DNA from: Dipetalonema caudispina
Taxonomy: Eukaryota; Nematoda; Chromadorea; Rhabditida; Onchocercidae
Reading direction: 5' to 3'
Length of the DNA: 64,000 bases
Assembly (NCBI GenBank): GCA_013365325.1
Contig: JABVXV010000192.1
Span: 55,457-119,456, forward strand
The notes beneath the pieces were generated by a model, which was given only the letters and a program-made list of their open reading frames with translations, was not told where the DNA came from and did not search any database. A program made the position numbers and the translations under genes. Positions within the stretch are counted from its first letter, which is position 1, and each line of letters opens with the position of its first letter. Shown here one piece after another: positions 12,952 through 25,753 of this stretch.

Positions 12952-15922
12952 TTATAAAATTTCATGAGATTTTACTTTCTCTTCTAGTGTGATTCCAGTT
13001 TCCTTGCAAATTTTGGAAAGACGCGGTGAAATTTGGAGATTTTTAGGATCGTCCAACGCAGGAAATATGGCATCCCATGGTTCAACTTGCTTGTATCTGT
13101 AAATTTTGTCTTTGTTGTTTGTTTTCAAACATTTGAAGATTTGTCTGTAGAAATGTTATGGCGAAGAATAAAATTAAACTGAAAATATGTAAAATGATAC
13201 AGTTACTGAAGAAAACTTGTGGGATTTGAAATGAAAGTGCTTGGAATTGAAAGGAAGTGAGTGAGGATTTCTATATGTTCGAATAAGCAAGGTTGTAATT
13301 CAGAATTATAAGTTAAAAAGTGGTCTTCCAAGATATATCATAAGTATTAGTGCTACGGAGGCGGTTTTTTTCTTCCTTCAAGAAGTTAAGTAATTGTAGA
13401 TTATTAATTAATCTAATTAAGTATAAGCGCCTCACTTTTTACCATCTAATATCATTAGTTATGTTCGATAATTGAAGTATTTTTATCTATCATAATATCA
13501 TACCTGATGGAATATACGATGGGTATGTACCCGAAGTTGAAAAACCACTGTATTCGATGCTGTAGTGGTGTTTTTGTGGTACGTCTAGAAAATACCTTTT
13601 TTTTTTCAGTGGTCACATTTTATGAGTTTAATGGAAGTAATATTTTAGCCATTATAGTGAAATATTTCGTAAAAAACAAGTTCACATGATATAAATAACC
13701 GTGATGCTGGATTTTTTTTAATGTAACTGACTTCTCTGTTTTCAGCAATTCTTCGACATATGGTAGTGCTTCAAGATCAAAACGGTCGCTTCGGGGTGCA
13801 GTTACAAGACGCTTTATCTCAAAAGCGATTGATCACAATATACTTTTTCAATTTTCATTTTTTAAATGATATATAGTAGTAGTCATTGCAAAAATTATTG
13901 TATTGATTACTTTGAGCATTAAAGTTTGTTTAGCACCAATGATACCGCTAGTTGGATTTACTCGGAAATCACAAGGATGCGTCACTTTGATCTGAAATAA
14001 AGAATTTAATAAACGATGTTGTAAGAAGCAAATGATTGCTAATATAAAGAAGGTTCTCGTGATTAAGGAAGAAAAGGAAAATTTTAAATCATGCTCGTTT
14101 CTATTATAATCATCAAAACATCAGTCCTTTCAATAGCAACAAACCAATTACATTCCTTTTCAAATAACAAAGATGTAACACTGACATGTAAATATCTCAC
14201 GACAGATAAATAATTTTAGAATTGGGAAATGTATAACCCAAATAATGAGGAAAATTTACTCGAAAAATGATTGCAAATAAATTTTCATTGATCACTTTAT
14301 GAGAATTTATCATCTCTTCAGTGCTGTCAACATAAATAATGTCTGGTTCAACATGGAATTTCAATCCCTCCATTCTCCTAAATTTTTTCTAAAACATTAT
14401 TTCGTTTTGTTCAAGAAGAGAGAACTAGAAAAAGGAATAGATTAGCATCTTCCAGATTATCCATCGAAATAAATGAACTGATGTTCAAATATCGTATTTG
14501 ATATATTATATAAGCAGGTAGATAGGCATTTTACGATTAGATGAAACACAAAACAATGTGTCAGTAAATATTAGGAGTCTTTTCAATAGTTATTCAAGCA
14601 TGAATTTGAGAAAAATTATTAGATTTATCAGTAAGAATATATGAGTCTTAAATTGCTAAATACTTTAATTTTATAAAATTATTAAATTTAGCTTTTAATG
14701 CATACTTAATCAGTTCTTCATGAGTCACTGTCGTCTTTACCGCATCACTAGCAATATCACTCGATTTGTCACCCTAAAGTAATATCCATTCAAATTTCAT
14801 AATTAGATACTTGAACTGTTTTCACTTTCAAAAAATTTCAATCCAAAAATTAAAGCTATTGGTTAAAAAAACACATTCAGCTACCAAATTCTGACACATT
14901 TATACGATAATATGGATCAGTTTGATATTATCGACCGATAAATGTGATGTGTGATCCAAAACTGAACTTATTTTATTTCAATAAATGCATACCATTTAAT
15001 TTTTAATTTGATAGTTCGAGTGATTACTCTGAAACGATTCTATCAATTCAAGTATCATTGATGTTATGGAAGTGTGTAAAATCAAATATTCATTTTACTT
15101 ATTAGCTTCTAAAAAAGATAGATACTGTCAACTTTAAGGAACATCAGTACTACGCAAGTGGAAAAAGTTTAAAGTAATTCATTTTTCTATTTGCTACTGA
15201 ATGATAGTTATATCGGAAGATAAAAATATACATACAAAATCGTTTCATATTTTAAGAGTTTTTTTTCCTGCTGTTTTTCTTTTTAAATCTAGTATTTAAC
15301 AATTTCTAATCTCTATTTACAATAAATTTCGTTGACAGATTACTTTTCCTATATCAATAATAATGCGCAGACAATTACTGAAAGTACATAACTAATATAT
15401 TAATAAATCATTGACACATAAATAAACAACTATTAATAGTTTCAATAAACTATAAATTAAAAAGCTCTCTTTTTTTTTTTTCATTATTCCACAAAAAGGT
15501 GGATAATTTTATTCATTTGAATGAATTAGGGTAAATAATGAAATGATAGACATGATTAAGCTTACATACAAGACTAAAATATTACTGGAACATTTCGGTA
15601 TCTTTTTTTTACTTTATAAAATTTTTAAACTTATTGTCAGTGAACGATATTTCTATAAAAACAACATTACCTTAATGTTGGTACTTTTATGTTCTAAATA
15701 AAAGCAAACAATGACTGGATTAAGTATGAGCAATTCGATTTCACCTAAAAAGATAATTCGATAATCGATTACCAAAGAAATTTGCATTTCCGAAGAAAAA
15801 TTTGATAGAAATAGCTCAGATGATTGAGATTTTTGATATTTATTTATTAGAAGTATGAAACGGCCGAATGGTTTATCGATGGCACTAATGTTAATGGTGT
15901 TGAAAAGCTGTGTCGTTTTCAT
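12952..15922 (-). CDS. MSP (major sperm protein) domain protein
   Basis: Well-supported exons on the minus strand are 14773-14706, 14377-14260, 13991-13911, 13817-13732 and 13096-12952 (stop 12954-12952); phases agree and yield 165 residues. A first exon 15922-15671 (84 codons, starts MKTTQLF) joins in phase 0 and would give 249 residues, but is less certain. The core reads LKFHVEPDIIYVDSTEEM, then IIFRIKVTHPCDFRVNPTSG and IIGAKQTLML. The F+(K)V.....+RVNP..G pattern with a preceding strand pair is the hallmark of the MSP immunoglobulin-like fold. In nematodes such proteins are often sperm-expressed cytoskeletal or signalling factors; for this one the role is not known. The C-terminal 50 residues (EPWDAIFPALDDPKNL) are unlike the classical 127-residue MSPs, so this is an MSP-like protein, not a true MSP. 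Confidence 0.65.
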
Positions 15923-16776
15923 CGGTTAAAGAATATTCTATTGTTTTCTATATTTATTATTATTATTTTTTTAATCATTATCACTATTATTTTTATTAAT
16001 ATCTGTTATTTTACCTTTCTAATTCCTCCGCTTTTCGTCTGCGAAACAGAACGGAAGAAAAGTAATTCGATTTATGCTCTTATTTGAGATAAAATTAAAA
16101 ATTAGACTTTTCACGGTGATATAAAATGATAATTTAAGTAATATATGAATGAATGATAATATAATAGGCCCTGTTCGAGGAGCTAACCACTATTGCTCGG
16201 TTGATATATCCGGCAGTGGACAATCACTGTAACAGGCATTGAATGTTGTAGAATCCGCGGTAAACATTGGTCGTAAAATTTTTCAGTCCTTTACGAATCA
16301 TTTATGCTACTAATACGGCCTTATTTGCTTAATATTAAACTATATGGACAAAATAATTTGTTGGAATTTGTTGTTGAATACGTTATCTTTTCCTGTACGT
16401 TTGTTTATATTGTTTAAACAACAAAGAAAATATCAAATCTAAGTACAAAATTAGTAGTTAATTTTTAAAAAACATAAATATGTGAAAAAATTTCGGTGAA
16501 AATAGTAAGTCAACAAACAGGATATATTACAAAATAATGGTGCGGTAAAAATATGTATTCATACAAATTTACCATTTCCAAAAAGGTTAACTTCCAAGGA
16601 TTATTTTAAGATCAAATAAGAGAGCAATCAGAAAAAGAAACTAGAATAAATGTTACTTTTACAGAAGTACAAATTATTAATTCAAAGTAAAGATATTAGA
16701 AATGAATAAAAATCATTATTGTATGAGCAAATTTTGCCAGTATTCTTAATAGTTTATCTGTTAATTTCTTAAGCAG
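15923..16776. other. Region between MSP-like and tetraspanin genes
   Basis: This stretch should contain the first coding exon(s) of the tetraspanin, because transmembrane segment 1 is missing from the recognised exons. Candidates seen: a T/ATT-rich open frame at 15920-16080 coding hydrophobic residues, and a short ATG-led ORF at 16147-16230 of 27 codons in a locally GC-richer patch. Neither can be joined convincingly. Confidence 0.4.
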
Positions 16777-19264
16777 GTATTGTGATAATATCAGATATCA
16801 CAACATTCCTATTATTGTTGGATGGAAGCTATGAAACAGTCAAATATTCCTTGATAATAATGCTATTATGCCAATTAATTATCATTTTACCCTTTTCTGT
16901 ATCAGGTAAAACTAACCTATATATCTATAAAATTAGAGAATATTATACATTACTACTTATTTTGTTGATTCTTTAATACAATTTATTAATTCAAAGTAAA
17001 AAATTGCTTCATATTTTTCGAATAATTTTTTTTCAGGAATAATTCTTGCTTTGACAGCATCACAAGCATCTACTAAAGCTTTCAGTAGCTCATGGCTTGA
17101 TAAATTTCACCAGATTCATTATTTTTCTTCAAATTTGACTGCACCAGTGGTAAATTTTAATGGAAACATTTTTTTTTTCTCTTCTCTCAGATTTAAATAA
17201 AAATGTTGCAGCTTGCAAAAAAAGAAAAAATAATTTTTAGATAATTTCAGTTTAATACAACGGAAATAATGGCAGATCTAATGAATATAAATTTAACTGA
17301 ACAAGATTTCAATACTTCAAGTTTAATAAAAGGTGTTATCGGTGTGCGTGATTTGCTTGAAAACGAACCAATCATCAAAATACTTGATCAGTATCTCACA
17401 TTTGTTCGGTTTATAAATTTTGAATACTTTTAATTTTTTTGAAGAAAAATTTATATAAATGTAAGTAAGATTTTGTTTTAATCTGGAGCATTTAAAAATG
17501 ATGAAATGTGAACAATTTTTTAACTTCCTCAAAATTTTATCAATTATCTGAAAGGTTAAAAAGTTCAAGGTCGATTCGGTTCAGCGACAATTAGAATGTT
17601 GTGGAGTTGAAGGATCACATGAATGGTTAAGTCTATATTCTGGGACATTTGAGCATTATAAGGTTTTATTGATGTTAATTGTTGTATTATTACACAATTT
17701 TATTCAAACGATACACGTAAAATTTCACTTTTGCGTCAAATACCTTATCTTTTTTTATTGCAATTTTAGGTTATTCGTTACTTAAGTGTAAATTTCAGAT
17801 GACGAAACATGACCTATGGTGGTCAGACAGCTGGATACCAAGACGATTTACACCTTCCTGTTGTTCAGAGACAAATTTTTTGTGCTCGATTTATCTAGAG
17901 CGTAGTCTGCTCTATTTTATATAATTACCCACTTTTATTAATTATACTAATTCTGCTAGAGTCAAAATTAAGTTAGACTTTGAATTTTAAAACAGGGAAA
18001 TGTTCAAAAAGGATCAGCCATTTTGTTCATATGAAATATTTTATTTTCAAATTTTTTTACTAAAAATTTGGCAACAATTCGTTCTTACTGATTTGTCTTA
18101 CTTTTTATTTTACTCATCCAATACCTGGAATGAATTTTAACTCCATTACAAAAATGTGCGACAAAACAAAATCTAATCATTTATTTACAAATTTTTCAGA
18201 TAAAACAAATCAACCATTTTACAAAAATCAAATTATTGGTTGTCGGAAAAAAGTAATATTTGAAATTACGAAAAGCATAAAAGTAAATTTTTTTTATTAT
18301 CGCATAATTTATTTTTATTTCATTTGAAAAATACTAAAATTATAAGTGATTAAGACTCCAATTAGCTGGTCCCTTCCGATTGGGTAACTTTAAAAATAAA
18401 TACTTAACATCGACAACGAAATGAATGAATTCGAAATTTGTCCACTTTAAATAAATGATTACATTCGATATATATTTACTTAATTTAAACTTTACTGCTT
18501 ATCTTTTGATTAACATTTCATTTATTTCGACAGATTCTGTGTTCATTTCTAATTGGAGTTATAATAGTACAATTTATTTTATCACCATTCATTTACTTTT
18601 TTGTGGAAAGAAGACGACGAATTGAACGAATACTGTATATTACTCGTTGGAAACAACAACTTGAGGTTATCATGACAAAAAAAAAAAACGCTTGAATTTG
18701 AAAATTCATAAAATTCTATCAATTATAATTTTTCTTTATATTTTCGAAGCAATTCAATAGTTTGAAAGATGAGATTCGGATAGAAAGGAATGGGAAATGA
18801 AATATTCTTATAAGAGAAAAGTTATTGAGAAAGCAATGTTTTATATTGGTAATTATAAATGATTGTTGCTTTCGAAAATTAACCTTTGATTGATTTTAAA
18901 TCGATGATAGAAATAGATCGAGGAAATAGTTTTTAAGTTAGAAGAAGTAATGCTATAAATTTAAATGACAACTGGTGATAATTTACAGTAGCATCTTCCA
19001 ATAATTCCTAAGATAATTACTAGCTAATTAACGTTGATTGACACTAACAAAAAAGTTATTCGTTTAGTTAATAGAGCTGAATTTTCTATGTCGTAAAATC
19101 TGACGATTAGCATAGTTTTGCATAGATAAGATGAAAGCGAATCAGAGTTCATAACAAATTCATTTTGATTGAATTTATTTCAGATTTTATTACAACAGCA
19201 ACAAAAAAATGTCTCCAAGGGAAATAATCATTTGTCTCAAATTAAGGAAGAAGTAATTGAATGA
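16777..19264 (+). CDS. Tetraspanin (N-terminal exon not located)
   Basis: Exons: 16777-16905, 17037-17149, 17251 to about 17390, 17555-17662, 17799-17901, 18200-18282, 18534-18665 and 19184-19264. The first two give transmembrane segments 2 and 3 separated by the short loop LLDGSYETVK. The large extracellular loop carries the defining CCG motif (VQRQLECCGVEG), then PSCC, a further Cys in NFLC and the closing IIGC. The last segment is FLIGVIIVQFILSPFIYFFV followed by ERRRRIER, a cytoplasmic basic tail typical of membrane topology. Tetraspanins organise membrane microdomains and partner proteins. The 17251 exon has an unsettled 3' end: the best donor (GATCA|GTATCT) leaves phase 2 while the next exon needs phase 0; a GGT|GTGCGT donor at 17341 would fit. 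Confidence 0.85.
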
Positions 19265-21482
19265 AACTCATAGCAAGAAATTGAAAAGTGAAATTGGTAA
19301 CATGAAATTAAATTATCAATAACTCATCCGCATACATTTTATATTATTTTTCATGCCTATAGGGACATCTAATTTAACATTTTATGTAATTATATTCGAT
19401 CATATTTATTGGTTTAAGTATAAACGACAAAAGTGTCGTTATTTCCCATAAGCAGAATATCTTTCCGGTATATCTAAAATTTTTTCATACCTTTAATATT
19501 TCTGTTGGACATTTTAATTTCTTTAGAATACTTAAATATATTACAGGCAATTCACATCATCAAAAAAGAGATGATCACATTCATGAATTCCGATCAGTTC
19601 AATTAGTTGTTCTAATTACCTATGTAGGCGGAAATACTTTACCTATTTATCTAATCCATATATTTCACTTTATTTATTATTTCTTCTTTAAATTGCATAA
19701 TGAATCATTAACAAATAACTTTAAAACATAGCTAACGGATAACGAGTAATTGTTTGGGAAATTTCCAATTCAACAGTTATTTGTTTCCCATAAGCCTATA
19801 AATCTACAAATTTCCCGTCATAAATGAATTGATAAAATAATTTTACAGTTCCACAAAAACTATAAATAACTTCCAGCAAAAAATTTATAGTATCACTGAA
19901 GATTTCCAGCAATCATTCAGCCATTATCGCGTCAATTTCACTATTTATATTATCTGTTGATGAATGACAAAGCTAGTATAATCATAAGGAATAGGAAGAA
20001 AAGATCATATACACAGTAAACAAAGCTAGAAATTTTACTAGTGATTGTCAGCATGATTTCAGATCTAATTTAACTGTAGCACCGAGATTTATCTCAGTTT
20101 GATTAATCAATTTGAAATCTCCACTTGCAAGCAAATTTAATTTCATTAATTCAATAGTATTCAATTCTTTCATTGTAGTTTCTAAATTATTCAACAAAAC
20201 TGATGTAGTACCTTTGATGTTTCTTGACGCACAATTCCTTTTGAGTTGTTATTATAAAATCCAAAAATTCCATAAATTTTCATGGAAATTACCCACTGCC
20301 AGCAACATTTCTATTTGTAGTGCTTGTAAATTCATTTTAGTTCACGTTTGTCAATTCAGCTATGAAAAGGATAAAGGTCAAATATCGGATTATGATGTAT
20401 GGCATATGTTTCAAATACTTCATTTCGTTAAATTTCAAGAAATGGAGAAATAAAAAGGAAATACATTCTTTTCGAAAACATATCTTTTCTTGAAGGAATT
20501 CATATAATTCGAAATAATAGAAACTCCTCAGCCAACATATCATAACATCTTCTCATTTTAGTTTAAGTTTTGAAACGTTTGTCTCACTACACTTTTGATA
20601 CACGTACAATTCATTGGTTTACTTACTAGAAATGAACAAGTAAATGCATCAGTACCTGTATACTCACCAATACACCGATCAATATATAAAATACCTTGAA
20701 ATTAAACAATTCAAATTAGGGAAAACGAAATATTATTACAATTAAATCATTCGAATGACAAGATATATGCTCGATAGCGTAAGAAATTTATAGTACATTG
20801 TCATCTAAATAAAAACTCTTTAAAGTATTTGTCTAAACGAAGGATATAACATATCAACATTTATTTATGAGCTGGAGTCAAAGTTCTTAACTATGCGTTA
20901 ACCATTTAACGCGAATTAAAATCTGAGAGTAAGACTCATTCCTCAGATCTATGTGGCTGAATCGAAAAAAATTTAGCAAAATACTTAAAAGATGACGAAA
21001 CTTTGCATAACATTCTTGGTTAAAAATTCGATATTAATTTCTGTTTTCCGGAAAATTTTTCACTATTGAACAATTTAAGATGCTTATTCACGTTGGTGAC
21101 GTCAAATCATCCTGAAACAGATAATACTACAGTTTTAAAAGTTCTGAAAATTTATGATGCATTAATATTTTTCATGCTTCTTATAGTTTTATCAGCTTTC
21201 TTATATTTTTAATGGTCTTAACACTGAGCTTGATGTAGTGTAACAATATATCCACTACAGCGTATTAACTTGTCAGTGATATATCGAATAAGTCACAGCA
21301 TTTGTAGTCTATTAAGACACAATTTTGGAACTTATGACAATGGCTTGTCAAAAGCTTCTGAAAATATACCCCACTATGCTCTGACATTGTCAGTCGCTTG
21401 CTTTAGTATTCTGTAAAAAGATATCCAGGAAATCCCGGTAGAATGACTGCTTTCATTTCGACTGCGTCGTTTTCAAGTTTTA
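19265..21482. other. Convergent 3' region between tetraspanin and SNM1-like gene
   Basis: About 2.2 kb of AT-rich sequence between two facing stop codons. The longest open frame (20112-20453, plus) begins at a non-ATG codon and shows no recognisable motif, so I do not call it. No repeat family or RNA gene is evident. Confidence 0.5.
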
Positions 21483-24400
21483 TTAATTCTCCACAAAATA
21501 AACCTCATGTAACTTCAAAAAAGGATTGTCATCCAACAATTCATGCACAACATCTGGAAGAATCGGTGCATTTGAAGGATCGTAGCAAATGTTCTCTTCA
21601 ACATGATATAACTGATTCATAATTTTAACTGAAACAAAGAACTGGAAGAAATGTAAATTGTAGAACTTTGCAGTTAACCAGTTACAGATTAAATAAATGA
21701 TTACCTGACATTGCTCCCATGTTCCTTTCCTGGTATTTCTCGAACATATCAAAATCGTTGAAAATTTTAGAAATATCCATATCGTAAAGAAATTCCAGAA
21801 GTTCCGTATCTTCTGTAGAATCATAATCAGAATCTTTTGTATAAAATATGCTTGTAAGATAATCCAGTAAAATCGACACATCGTATTGTTCTTCTATGAT
21901 TCCAATAACCATTTTTGTATCATATATACTGCTTTCAGTGTTTTCACAAGCAACTTGCGAAGAATTTTCCATTATCTGCGAGTCATCCTCTGCGTACTCC
22001 ACATCGAACATCATCATTTCATCCAATTTATCTTCTATCCCTTCAGTATCACCTCTCTCACCACCATCTAGAATATCACTAACAAAACTGCTAAAGAACT
22101 TTTGGAATGAATAAGTCCTTGAATTTGGATTCCAGGCATGTGGCATATCAACCAGCTGATCGGTACCAGAACTGCCCATTTCTAAATGTTGTTCACTGAT
22201 GCAATTGTTAGTACGACTTGCTTCTGGTAACATCTTTTCCGCATTTTCATCACTTGGTAAATTTTCGTCTGTAGACAGCTGATGACAAAACTTTCTGAAT
22301 GTGTAATCAAAAGCTAATCCAATCCTGCAATACGAAAAATTCAAAATATATTAAATAATATCGTAAAACTGTAACATTTAATCTGTCTATGCATATATAA
22401 AAGAGCATTTTTTTTTTTTTTTGTTTTTGGCGCCATCGATGTACAAAAATAAAAAATTTCTAATAGATCGGTTTACTTTTATTGATGCTATCCATAAACA
22501 ATAACGAATCTATACATAAGGGAGCAATGTATTATTCTATTAATATCATTTATTAATTTACCAACTAGTATCCACAAACTGATCAACCAGATGAACGACG
22601 GACTTCGAAACTTAAGAATAGCACTCTATTATCTCTCTTTCCCTCCTTTGTAACGGTTATTTAAGACTTCTGAAACCTGTCAATAACTATATAACAAGTT
22701 ATCACAAGTCAATGTTAGAAGTGAAAACTAACTTCCACGAAAATTCGAATGAATCAAATAAGAACTCTTCCAGACTGTCAAGTTCTGCTTTGCAATAATA
22801 CATTGTTTTTGTTCCAAACAAACTTAAATTTTGCAATTTCTTCTCCATCAAAAGTGGTAATTCGCTTGGGATACCAATTACGCGAGAGAACGATAATAGC
22901 GAGAGGAATGACCGTAGTTCCGCTGAACTACAGTGATCCGAATATCGAATCATATGCTCCCGCTCGTTACTAAAAATCACTGGCACCAAATTTTTAGCAG
23001 GAAAAGAATTTTAAGTAGAATATTACTAATAGTTTAGGAATGAACGGATCAAGCATAATATCTAACAGTTTTTTGTTTATTACCATTGTTACGGAAGCTC
23101 ACATATCGCTTATCTCAGTGTTAAAAGATGCGCGATACTAAACAATTGGATGGCTGGAGTGAACGAACGGATCATATCACGTCACAGTATGTTTTAGACT
23201 GCACTAATGTTGCGGACAATTTTGATATTCTTGACAATAAATAATCGTTCCCTTGAGAAGTTTCGTGATAAATTTACCGCTAGCGATCGTGATATTAATA
23301 TGATTTAAAAGCTCATAATATTAGCCATTTAAGTAATTGCATTAATTCACCCGCTGGTTTGTGAGCAAGTTCCTGCTATCAGTAAATGAATAATGATTGC
23401 AAATATACACAGTACACAAACGAGTTCTCAACTGATAAAGGAAAAAAAACGAAAAAAAAGATGTAATGTGCAGAAAGAATTAAAATTTTGTCAATCCTCG
23501 CATTATGTAAATCCGAAGAAAAAAAAAAAAGTTTTCATAATATCACTAGAATTCCCGGATAAGAATTCTTACTTTAATGATATATTCGGCATAACACAAG
23601 GTGCCATAGAAGCCTTAATAATATGAGAATCAGTTGTGGAAAGAACTTGCTGACTTTCTCTGAAACAAAACAGAAAAGACAATGAAAATGATGTATTATG
23701 CTAATTATGATTTCAAATACCTACTTGTGCAGTCATAAATCTCATTAATAAAAATTTATTAATAAGAAATAAACACTATATGAGGAAGGAAGCAATCCAA
23801 TTATAAACGGAAAAAATCATGACACAATCAAAATGCAACAGTTTTGGAATTACTAAATAAGAAATGAAACACTATTTGTTCTTGAAATGGAACAAACATT
23901 TGTGAGCAAGTCCAAATGTAAGTATCTTCTTTCGTGTCCGAAAAATAATCTTTTATCCCGAGAATACGAGCAATTTCAAAGCGTTCTGGATGCAGCCAAA
24001 TTTTGCACTGCAATGTTTTACTTTACTGCTCCATGATGATCTCATCACTTTTTCAAAAACACAAATTTTCGGAAATTACAACAGATACAAACTTCGGTCA
24101 TTCCTGGTAATGTAAAGTCCACTCTTGTGAGGAATGACAAGATTCGAAGTATAAATTTGATTTTGCATTTCAATTCGTGGTTGTTTGCATCGCAGAATAC
24201 TTCAAGCTTTTTTCTTGTGTATCAAGACAATCAATAAGGATATGTAAGCAAAGCAGTCAACATTCGAGAGGAAAATTAAACGCATATAACGTGATAAGTC
24301 ATGACAATTAATAAAGGACACCTTGAGTTCCCGAGAAATGTTGATCAGAAAACTTTCATAACCAATTGCTGGCACTGGAATGGCCACGCTATCAGCTCCA

Positions 24401-25540
24401 TTAAATTTAAGCATTCGGAGAAGGTTTGCCGCTTCTTTTGCTGATGATCGTCTGTTTGGAAATTCCTCTCCCACGAAATTAGCATAGGTCGAATCGATGC
24501 AAATGACATCAAATTTTTTCTTAAAAAACTGACACCACTTGAATCAGCGAAGAAAAATGTTTTCCAAACATGAAATCATTCAAAATACTATTTTACGATT
24601 CCAAAATATGATTCCATAATCGTTGCTTCACCATTCCAGTAATCTGATTCTATGATCTTAAAACACTTTTGTATGCATTTTAATTCTAGACATCAGGGTC
24701 GTGTTTTGCACTTTCAAAACTTTGGTTTTACGGTTTCTGAAACAAATTCCATGAGTCATAAATTTTCAAAGTCATATAGGTCCAAATCAATCTATCCGAA
24801 AAATGAGTAAAGATTAACCTCTTGTAATGCTGATAAACCTGTCATATTCTGATAAAATCTTGCATCAGCTCGGAAAAAACCCGTATACAAGATCCGGCCC
24901 AGAGTACTGCGATGTTCACCATCAATGATCAGCATAACGGCGCCAGGTGCATGGTTTGCATCTATAAACATCACCCGAAACTCGTCCATTTCATGCCAGA
25001 TATTCAATTCTAGTGGTCGAATCCATTTATCGAAAATTCTGTATCGTTGAATTATCAGAGGCAACAATTTGGCTGTTATTGGTGAACAATATATTCCATC
25101 ACTTTGCCGTTTATTCTACAAAATCATTTTCAAGCTAACTATCGGAAAGTCTCGCTAAATGGATGGATTAGAAACAATTTGACACAATTGCTATCCTATC
25201 TAGGAATTTCTCTATGGCCCTTACGCACGATTACTATTTAAAAGGACTATTTCGAGAAATTTTTCAAACTAAATTTACATTTCTCGAGAATGTCATGTAA
25301 TGCAAAGCACGACCGAAAAGCGCGTATGTCTACCAATCATTATTGTTTCAATCAATGAATAAGCTACGAGTCTAAGTAAACAAATTAGACTAATTTTGTT
25401 GTGATCCAGCAGAAAAAAGATTCAGATGTTCTGTCTATTATTTCCAATCTCGAATTTGGAATTTGAAATTTTAAACTGTGAATATTCTTTTTTCTTCATG
25501 CACAATCAATATATTTTTTCTTTTTTTGTACATATGTACA

Positions 25541-25577
<37 letters not shown>

Positions 25578-25753
25578 TATTGAACTTACCTAAATGGTGT
25601 TTCAAAATTTTGAGTCAAACTTACAGTTAATTTCCGGCAAAGATGGGAATGAGCACTGGACAGGAAACAATACTTGACATCTGGATTAGTAAATCGATCT
25701 ATCGCGATAAAATTGTCAATAATCAAACCTTCTTCTCCAATCGAAAAAATCAT
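21483..25753 (-). CDS. SNM1/Artemis-like MBL-beta-CASP protein, degenerate active site
   Basis: Exons 25753-25625, 25115-24819, 24528-24322, 24007-23898, 23659-23573, 22969-22733, 22324-21705 and 21628-21483 close into 610 codons. Family landmarks follow in order: FIAIDRFTNPD (motif 1), FLSSAHSHLCRK where family members have S-H-C-H-K-D-H, IYCSPITAKLL, FIDANHAPGAVM (motif 3, usually GHCPGS), ILYTGFFR (usually YTGDFR), ICIDSTYANF (usually LDTTFCDP), and IRYSDHCSSAELRSFL (motif C, YSEHSS). Thus two histidines and the aspartate of motif 2, and the motif 4 aspartate, are lost, while motif 1 Asp, motif 3 His, beta-CASP Asp and motif C His remain. The family cuts DNA in crosslink repair, V(D)J joining or telomere care; this protein is probably not a nuclease. 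The C-terminal 250 residues are acidic (DEMMMFDVEYAEDD) and unique. Exon 4 could instead end at 23873. Confidence 0.8.
25544..25572. repeat. (TA)n microsatellite
   Basis: A near-perfect TA run of about 29 bases within the first intron of the SNM1-like gene, close to its first donor region. Confidence 0.9.

Noticed and set aside
15653..16080. Hydrophobic plus-strand frame as tetraspanin transmembrane segment 1
   Set aside because: The Phe-Ile run comes from a TTATTATT repeat, and the minus-strand frame over 15922-15671 fits the MSP-like gene better.
20112..20453. 113-codon plus-strand ORF between convergent genes
   Set aside because: Non-ATG start, no motif, and composition like the AT-rich background.
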